Origin: Mastigias papua
Taxonomy: Eukaryota > Cnidaria > Scyphozoa > Rhizostomeae > Mastigiidae
Assembly: GCA_964019165.1 (NCBI GenBank)
Contig: OZ025272.1
Location: forward strand, 17,372,093 to 17,436,092
Length of the DNA: 64,000 bases
Direction of reading: 5' to 3'
Within the stretch, counting starts at the first letter, position 1. The number at the start of each line of letters is the position of its first letter. Of this stretch, positions 46,501-64,000 are shown piece after piece. The translations under genes and the position numbers were made by a program. The notes beneath the pieces are model-generated. The model did no database searches, was not told where the DNA came from, and was given only the letters and a program-made list of their open reading frames with translations.

Positions 46501-49314
46501 CGAAAGGTGATTATTGGCTCTTTTTTGTTTCAATCATGACACTGTGTTGTGAATCTGTCTCAAAACATCATGGATTCTTAGATATTGATTCTTTCATGTG
46601 ATTTATCTTGCTTAGTTTGTTCTTCTGAATAAAATGTAGTTTTATTTATTTTTGGCACATTCTACATTTGGCATGTGTGAAATTTCAGATTTACAATATT
46701 ATTCTTAATAGGAAGATTGTCCAGCATGCAGTCAAGCACCTCTCTCTGTTGCAATGGAAGAAGAAGCTGTGCTCCAGGATTTTATTGATCACCTGTCCGA
46801 AAATGCAAGGACGTATGTTAATTCAGTTATTAACTTGTTTCCTGGAATTTCTAAAACGAATTTTGGTGATTTCTACAGGCAACATCTTTTCATTTCTTAT
46901 TTGCTTAGGATTTATTTCATTCACAATGCTTAAGTCGTATTTCAGTATGACGTATTTCAGTATTACATGATTCATCTTGCGTGACTTGAAATAATTGAGA
47001 ATTGTTTTTGTGAACTAGGCAGATGAAAGCACCAGGTGTGACAACAATTATCAGTGGTAAAAACAAGACATTGTACATGCAGGTTTGTTACTTTTATTTA
47101 ATGGCAAGTTAGAATCAATATTAGTAAGAAAAATGGGTCATTTGTTTTGTGAAGATCAAATTCTGAATATTAAATATTTCAATAGCATTTTATTGTCATT
47201 AGTAATAATTAGCTTCAAATAGCAATTGACAGAGGCCCTTAGCATCAACCCTAAAACATTGTATAGATTTACATTTTTGTTACACAAGATTTCTTACCTT
47301 GAGAGTCAGGTCAAATTACAGAATGAAAATGATGTTATGAAGATACATCTTTTATATAGAGACAACAGGATTCAGGAGACATGTAAAATTGACAGTGCAA
47401 GAAAATTACCAAGTTCGAATCCTGCCTTGGTTCGGTTATTTTCTCGCACTTTTTTGGGCTGAGGTTTTCTAAATTTTTACTGGAGTTAGCTGGCTAGAAG
47501 AGGTCACCATTTTTTATTATAAAGAAGTTCGATCTTTTTTGTCCAAGATTATCAAAGAAAAGTTTTGATTTTTGTAAAGGAGCTTGCAAAGAATGACTTA
47601 ATGTCAATTTCTGGCACATAAAAAAGATGAACTTTGGAATTTGAGCCTCATGATTTCCTTAACATTTTCTTTAGATTTTGGCCTGTTTAGCCTCATTTTC
47701 TTATAAACTTTTTTCTTGTAAAAAATATAATCTTTTATGTAGCAAAATGAAAATAGTATGCTTTTCCTAAGAGAGATTTTTTGTTTGATTGACTTGTCCC
47801 TTCAGAACATCCCTTCAATTGAAGAAGTCACTCGAAAAAATCTCAAAGTGAAACTGAGAGGTATAAATTTATGGCATCTAATTCCAATTCTTTAACATTT
47901 GTAGATCAGTAGTAAATGCAATATAGGATAGTTTGATATGAATGACAGTTGTGTGATGATTTATACAAGTACCAAACATTTGATGAAAGTTGCTATTTTC
48001 AAAGTAGAACTGCTGTAGCTGTAGCTAGGGTATGCTCTTAGGTTCCTAATAAACGTCCCTGGACGCTTATTAATTTTTCGATTTTTTCCTGACCCCCAGA
48101 CCTTATTAGGACCCCCGTTTATTAATTTTCAAATATTTGACAGATAAGGTTGTCCTTTTTTCTTCAACTTTTACAAATTGTTTGTCTTAGTGTGCTCCGT
48201 TAATATATCAGAGATATTTTTGATACTTACAGTATATACATAGATTTTCATGCTGTATTTGGCTTACATTTCTTATTCTTGGGTTATTTTAAAAGCTGTT
48301 CTTATTAGTTTCTCTTGTTTTTGAAAAGATATCCTCTATGGAATTGTGTTTTTTAGAGATTTTGACATTTTTTCGAAATTCCGACCCTGTGATCTGTTGC
48401 CAGATCACCTTCATTGTATGAGGCAGGATAACTCAATAGACACAACTTGGTTTCTTTAAATTCGATATAACTACTGAGGTCTTTCTCAAGTACCTACAGC
48501 ATAAGCTTCTAACTCAAACTCTACTCTAACTCGGCTCTCTCTCTTTAGGATATACGAGGGGTATATATGGGGTAGGATGTGATTGCATAAGTATTGCACT
48601 TATGACACGCAATCATATCACACGGAATCATACTAGCCAAACTTGACCAAATATAGAGATATAGCAACGTTATTTTATTCTAGAATGATCCTAGCATTTG
48701 TATCTGATGCAAGGTTGGAGTTTATGAAATATACAAACAAAAGAAAGTCTGCAGTATAATGCATGGCGATGATATGGGGATTCCATATCGTGCTGTCTAG
48801 ATCTTGCGTCATAGGCGAAATTGGTTGCACGTGCAATAGATACGACTAGACCTACTAGAAAATGCTAAATATGGCAAAGTTTTGTCTCCTACCGACAAGA
48901 TGATTCATGTATATGGCGCAATGCGTACAGCGTCGCAAATAGATTTTGCTGCATATAGTAAGCACTATTACAACCCCCCCGTTTAATAGGACCCCCCGTT
49001 TATTAAATTTTCGAAAATTTTCCGACCCCCCTACTATTATGACCCCATCTATTAGGAAGCTAAGAGTACACTGAAACTACCTGATATTATCAATGGCTTC
49101 AAATACATGAATATATTATTACACAATGGTCAGATGGCAATTGATAGTCACTAGCAGTAATAGAAAAGTTATCAAGTGTTGCAGTGAAATTATTTTAGAT
49201 GATCTGTTTGCACTTTTTATGGCAGATCTTGGATTGCAAGATGGACAAGAGCTGATAGTTTCTGATGTTACTTCTCCAAAGCCAACAATATGTAAGCTAC
49301 AATTTATTAAATGA
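37517..49314 (+). CDS. UBA3: UBA3, catalytic subunit of the NEDD8-activating enzyme (18 coding exons)
   Basis: Exons: 37517-37554, 37938-38058, 40240-40320, 41808-41890, 42191-42271, 42506-42549, 42866-42930, 44183-44258, 44530-44609, 44728-44830, 45016-45129, 45740-45793, 46044-46080, 46425-46506, 46712-46815, 47019-47082, 47806-47860, 49226-49314. Sum 1,371 nt, 456 residues (human 463). With NAE1/APPBP1 it adenylates NEDD8 and passes it as a thioester to UBE2M, enabling cullin neddylation. Visible: nucleotide-binding GAGGLG (68-73), [38 protein letters not shown], Zn-binding CIEC (212-215) and CPAC (356-359), catalytic Cys229 in [25 protein letters not shown], and a C-terminal ubiquitin-like fold ([10 protein letters not shown]) that recruits the E2. 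Exon 9 has a GC donor. The donors of exon 5 (GTATCC) and exon 15 (GTTAAT) are weak but needed for frame and wording. Confidence 0.95.
38650..39010 (-). pseudogene. Retrotransposon zinc-finger region fragment in UBA3 intron 2
   Basis: Minus strand: [18 protein letters not shown] (about 38940-38890), then after a frameshift [20 protein letters not shown] and [10 protein letters not shown]. It matches the same region of the copy at 7526-8483. Dead fragment. Confidence 0.75.
39204..39838. mobile_element. DNA transposon (MITE-like), GGGGTCATTCA termini, with nested hAT MITE
   Basis: The left end GGGGTCATTCATTTAGTACG is mirrored at the right end, whose reverse complement is GGGGTCATTCAATTAGTATG. 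Subterminal AGGGGGGTCAA-type G-runs also occur on both sides. The flanks are TTT on each side. No ORF is present. A hAT-like MITE (39419-39565) sits inside. Confidence 0.75.
39419..39565. mobile_element. hAT-like MITE, 147 bp
   Basis: Starts CAGGGGTGTCAATC and ends TTTGACAGCCCCTG, with the inner GGCCCGCAGGCCAAA palindrome. It is flanked by TTCTAGCA (39411-39418) and TTCTAGTA (39566-39573), an 8-bp duplication with one difference. This termini wording (CAGGGGTGTCAA...GGCCCGC) is a widespread hAT-type signature. Confidence 0.88.
42299..42353. repeat. (GAT)n microsatellite in UBA3 intron 5
   Basis: Imperfect GAT repeats directly after the UBA3 exon 5 donor region. Confidence 0.9.
43215..43293. 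mobile_element. Mutator-like MITE copy, short palindrome
   Basis: ACTACAGCACGAAAAAGAGG at the left is mirrored by CCACTTTTTCGTGCTGTAGT at the right, with only about 35 bp between. It is an internally deleted copy of the family in UBA3 intron 7. Confidence 0.8.
43449..43715. mobile_element. Mutator-like MITE copy, palindromic
   Basis: Left arm TTCACTATCGCTCGAAAAAG, then GGTGAACTGAAA. The right arm has the complement GGTTCTCCGTTCGGTC and CACTCTTTCAAGCGA. The arms are diverged. UBA3 intron 7. Confidence 0.75.
45461..45707. mobile_element. Mutator-like MITE copy, strong palindrome with 10-bp direct repeats
   Basis: Arms of about 105 bp (TTCACTATAGCACGAAAAAG on the left, CTTTTTCGTACTATAGTGAA on the right) around a TATATTTCTTCTACATC centre. 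Perfect 10-bp repeats GAAGCTAATG lie at 45451-45460 and 45708-45717. The left end carries about 17 extra bases before the palindrome. UBA3 intron 11. Confidence 0.85.
48031..49072. mobile_element. About 1-kb element with inverted termini in UBA3 intron 17
   Basis: The left end GTATGCTCTTAGGTTCCTAA is mirrored by the right end, whose reverse complement is GTGTACTCTTAGCTTCCTAA. Subterminal TTATTAGGACCCCC and AATAGGACCCCCC-type words are present near both ends. No ORF is present. Non-autonomous DNA transposon, superfamily not assigned. Confidence 0.65.
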
Positions 49315-49912
49315 TGTTTTCTGATTCCTAGTATGAGACTTTAAATTAAAATCTTTATCCTATATGAATTGTAGCATTTTTCTTTGATACAATTTGCTTA
49401 GGATGTTGAAGCCTTGATTTCTTTACATGAAAAAAGTATGTTGTAAGTAATGTAGATCCACCAAATCTTATATTCTTTTTTATGATTCTATGTCTCTTTT
49501 TAACCTGCTCACATGTAGCATACAAAATGTATCAAATTCTCCCAGACTATGTCTCTGAGCTTTTAGGTACCTTACCCCATATCCAAGGAAAAGGAATTGT
49601 TGACTTCGATTTCTACAAAAGGGGCACATTCTCAATTGCCCTATCAATGTCATCAACAGTCCTATCCAAATGGTAGCCCCCCTGGGCCATATGTAGCTCA
49701 GACACCATCTTCAACTGGTTAAATAAAAGTGAGGGGGAGTAAAGAATATACACAGCTTTGTCAAGCATTACTTGCATTAAATCTCTATAGAAATTGAAAT
49801 ACATTGGCATATTTTGTTTACACACAACACAGTCTCTAATACAGATGTTTTGCATAGGAAACAAAATGCATTTTGTGTTCAATTTAACGAGAAAATACAT
49901 AAATTCAGAAAC
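49315..49912. other. Intergenic region 3' of UBA3
   Basis: Contains the presumed UBA3 3' UTR. A 64-codon plus-strand frame at 49482-49676 (its minus-strand mirror reads PLGPYVAQTPSSTG-like) may be a mobile-element scrap; not recognised with confidence. Confidence 0.4.
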
Positions 49913-50558
49913 TTCTGATTGTACAAAAGAGCTTCAATACAGCATGATAAAGCAGCACCATGATTTAAACATACTGAAAAGCTTTTGTTCATCTGACACT
50001 TGTCAGAGCATGAAATATTGGATAATGACCAAAAGGCGAACCAAACTATATAGCAAGAGACTAGCAGACAGACAAGATGTCTCCATGAGCATCAGGACAA
50101 AAAACACTGTAATAAGAGAACAGCCATCTTGTATGTGTAAAACTCAAATTCTAAAATGAAAAGTGATTCGGCCATAGGACAACATCTCATTAAAAACCCA
50201 GAATGCACCAAAACATATTCAGATGAAAATTTTCAGATCATAGGGGAAGCAAGCTCATCCTTTCATTTAAGTGTTTGGAATCAGTTTACATAAAGACTCA
50301 AAATCCAGTCTTGTGTAAACAAAAAGATTTCATTTTCTCACTTGGACTCTTCAAGTAAACAATGGTGAATAAGGTTCCAAGCTGCCAATCATATAGCTAA
50401 ATGGACATATTATTCATTGTATCACGTGTATCTGCATCTGGCTATATATTTTGGTTCACCTTTCTGTTGTTATCCGATGGTTCATACTCTGACAGGTGTC
50501 GGATGAAAAACGCTTTTCAGTATGTCTAAAACATGGTGCTGCTTTTCCGTCTGTAGTG
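49913..50558. mobile_element. Mutator-like MITE, most complete copy
   Basis: Terminal inverted repeats of about 140 bp: left CTTCAATACAGCATGATAAA through ATAATGACCAAAAGGCGAAC; right GGTTCACCTTTCTGTTGTTA through GCTTTTCCGTCTGTAGTG. About 350 bp of unique interior lies between. Direct repeats AAATTCAGAAAC flank it (49901-49912 and 50559-50570); if the end is placed at TAGTGAA the duplication is 10 bp, as in the copy at 45461-45707. No transposase ORF. Confidence 0.8.
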
Positions 50559-50782
50559 AAATTCAGAAACAAACAATATAGTTCAATACAGTTTTAATTG
50601 AAGTCTTTGCTCTGCAAATATCCTTTTAATTGGCAGGTCATAGTTTCAGGATGTGAAAATAATGCTTTTACAAAGATTCTAACAAGGCTGGGGAATAGAC
50701 TCTTGTTGCTTATTGTCAGTACAGCACTTAGGCCATTCATTTTCTATGACCAACCGGACTATTTCAGCTTGAACTCAATATA

Positions 50783-52695
50783 TTAAAAATTTGGTATCTG
50801 TGGTTCCATGGTTCTAAGAAAGCCTTGCTCAAAAACTGGAACAAAATCATTGTGGTCATTGTACACATCAATTTTCTTTGTTGGCTTGTCACTTACAAGT
50901 GGTTGTCTTTTTACAAACTTCAAATGTGCTTTGTGATCCTTTTTATTTAACTTTGTATTTTTTCCCTCTTTCAACACCTTATCTTCATCTTTTTGATCCA
51001 GTATTAACTTTGCCTTGTTTTCTGCTCTTTTTCGAGAAAGCCAATGCTCATATGTTTCTCTACCTTGCTTGGATACGCAAATGCTATAAATGAATTCATG
51101 ATCATTTTATTAAAAGTAAATAGATATTAATTACAAAAACTTCCCATACACTCACTTTGTTAGTTTCAAATCCTCTAATGAAGTAAGAGTCCTAGTAATA
51201 TGTACACAGACAATACAATTGCTAGGGAGTCTAGAAACAGTATATAGAACTCAATAAAAAACTTCAACTGTTTAAACAAAATAATAGACATAAAGCATGT
51301 CTCATCTTAAGTTTTACTTTTACTACACTTTAGTGTACTGCACTATATTTTATTTAACTATGCTATACTATACTTTAATATAGCATATTACATATATACA
51401 TTTACATGTATGTTTATTACCTAAGATACTATTGCATACAATGCATAATGACTGACAATCCATCATTTCTCAAAATTCAATCTTTCATGGTAAAGAACAA
51501 TTTCTGCCAAAAGTAACTTTATCATACCTTGTTGAAGATTCTGACAGCTTTGGTAAGCTAATACCTGTTATATTGAAAGTAGAGGGCTCTTTGAAATTCA
51601 AAGTATGGTATATTTGACAATACTAATACAGATGCAAGCCAACAAAGTTTAGAAAAGGTCGAGATTTTCTTTGATTTATATGTATATGCACAAGCAAGTG
51701 TGTAGGTATGTATATATCAGTGCAGATGAAGGTATACAGATACAAGTATAATGGTAAGAAATCCATCTCATACCATCAGCAGTATCCTTTGATTCATTAG
51801 TTTGATGCCTGGGAAATTGTTGTGAGCTAGAAGCACGATCTGATTTGGTTGATTTACATCTTGGCGCATCTATTTGTGTGCCTATAAATTCTCCAGCAGG
51901 AAGTGTTTTGCAGAGATAAACCTGTTGGGTTGCACCTTTAAGCCAGGTACGATAACCTGAATCAAACTGTTGATGCATCATTAAATTAGATGCACCCTTC
52001 TTTAGAGTCAAGCGATCAGCTCTCTTTTGCCACTGGAACAAAAATAGTTGTTTTTCACTATGTCTGTGTCCATACTCATTTGCAACCATAGCAGGAGTTT
52101 TTCCAGCAAAATCTACTAGGTCAGCATTTGCCTCACTCTCTAATAATAAATCAATACACCGTGTTTGCCCTTGTGCGGCTGCTGCATGCAATGCTGTTCT
52201 GCCCATTGCCGTTGTCCAGTTAACATTCGCTCCTTCAGTAATCAAGCTGTCCATCAACTGTCGTTTTCCTTTATTTGCAGAAACAAACAATGATATATTT
52301 ATCATTTGCCGATAATTTTCCTCTTTATCTTTGTCCAGACAAACAATATCTGATTTCAGAATTTCACTTGGATTTCCAATAAAACTGTTGAATATGATTT
52401 TTTGCCATTTGTTCCAAACATGCAAATTCAAAATAGCTGACATAACAACATCATTGCTTCGCAAATCAGAATTGTCTAACAAATCATCCTTGTCCAAATA
52501 AAATAAGCGTTGTAAAGTTGTTGGCACCCCTGTAGTTAGTTCCAATCTTCTTTTAATGTCACTAATTCTTGTATTCAGTTGAATATCAGATATTGTAAAC
52601 TTTTCATTTGTTAAAGGGAAAAACACATATATGGTAAAATTGCTGGTATGCTGTTTCATATATTTGCCTCTTGATATTTTATTCGTTGCCATCAT
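50783..52695 (-). CDS. ANKUB1: ANKUB1-like protein: ubiquitin-like domain plus ankyrin repeats
   Basis: Minus-strand exons: 52695-51774, 51564-51528 (37 nt) and 51083-50783. Phases 1 and 2 fit at the joins, giving 419 residues. Residues about 20-100 read like a ubiquitin-like fold (NFTIYVFFPLTNEKFTISDI ... LRSNDVVMSAILNLHVW). The VWNKWQK linker matches the VWDGWKE type of ANKUB1. Residues about 140-215 hold ankyrin repeats (TALHAAAAQGQTRCIDLLLE; GKTPAMVANEYGH). The last exon has a charged helix (YEHWLSRKRAENKAK). The function of ANKUB1 is not established, so none is claimed. The start ATG is followed at once by a second ATG. It lies head to head with DDX27. The middle and last exons rest on splice sites and phase, so they are less certain than the first. 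Confidence 0.8.
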
Positions 52696-52861
52696 CTATA
52701 AGTGACGGCAGTGCACGGTAAAGGTCGCTTCGTCCAAGGCCTTGTGAAATGTCATCCCTTGTATCCACAACAAATGAACAATCCCTGACGTCATGGTTGT
52801 CCAGAATAAAGGTGGTAGATTGAGTTTGAGGTGGACATGAAAATAGCATGTGAGTGCAAAA
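52696..52861. promoter_or_regulatory. Bidirectional promoter between ANKUB1-like and DDX27
   Basis: Only 166 bp separate the two divergent start codons. The interval is less AT-rich than its surroundings and contains the perfect palindrome TGACGTCA at 52786-52793, the consensus CRE site for CREB/ATF factors. No TATA box is obvious. Both genes' 5' UTRs must be short or overlap (inference). Confidence 0.7.

Positions 52862-64000
<11,139 letters not shown>

Noticed and set aside
46712..46811. Alternative UBA3 exon 15 donor GTATGT at 46812
   Set aside because: It is a better consensus, but it leaves phase 1, which gives a stop in exon 16; the donor at 46816 keeps the frame and family wording.

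Overview
This is a piece of an animal (metazoan) nuclear genome. Genes are split into many short exons with GT-AG introns (two look GC-AG), non-coding DNA is AT-rich by eye with long TA, TG and trinucleotide tracts, and many transposons are present: non-LTR retrotransposons with APE-type endonuclease and RT, a Kolobok-like DNA transposon, hAT-like and Mutator-like MITEs. Gene content (TRPC4AP, UBA3, ANKUB1-like, DDX27, a Rab-type GTPase) and intron density suggest a slowly evolving invertebrate such as a cnidarian, sponge or basal bilaterian. Nothing in the window fixes the phylum.

Layout. 0-3.8 kb: decayed retrotransposon pieces and a SINE-like insertion. 3.9-5.8 kb: two-exon Rab-like GTPase (+). 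5.8-13.7 kb: transposon-rich intergenic DNA holding two inverted-repeat MITEs, a retrotransposon 3' end with poly(A), and an apparently intact 2.8-kb TTAA-flanked transposon inserted, together with a hAT MITE, in an older LINE remnant. 14.0-35.85 kb: TRPC4AP (+), rebuilt here as 25 coding exons giving 776 codons in one continuous frame; intron 10 contains an antisense LINE with an open 1008-codon ORF. 37.5-49.3 kb: UBA3 (+), 18 coding exons, 456 codons, with nested MITEs in its introns. 50.8-52.7 kb: ANKUB1-like gene on the minus strand (3 coding exons, 419 codons). 52.86 kb to the right edge: DDX27 (+), first 8 coding exons, cut off by the window end. ANKUB1-like and DDX27 are head to head, with start codons 166 bp apart around a perfect TGACGTCA (CRE) site.

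How the genes relate. TRPC4AP is known in vertebrates as a substrate receptor of DDB1-CUL4 ubiquitin ligases and as a TNF-receptor/TRPC scaffold. UBA3 is the catalytic half of the NEDD8 E1 that activates cullin ligases. Their adjacency is functionally suggestive but may be chance. DDX27 is a nucleolar DEAD-box helicase for ribosome biogenesis. The Rab-like protein has unusual residues at three positions that govern GTP hydrolysis.

Exon borders were set by hand from splice consensus, reading-frame continuity and remembered family sequences. No alignment, transcript or repeat-library search was possible.
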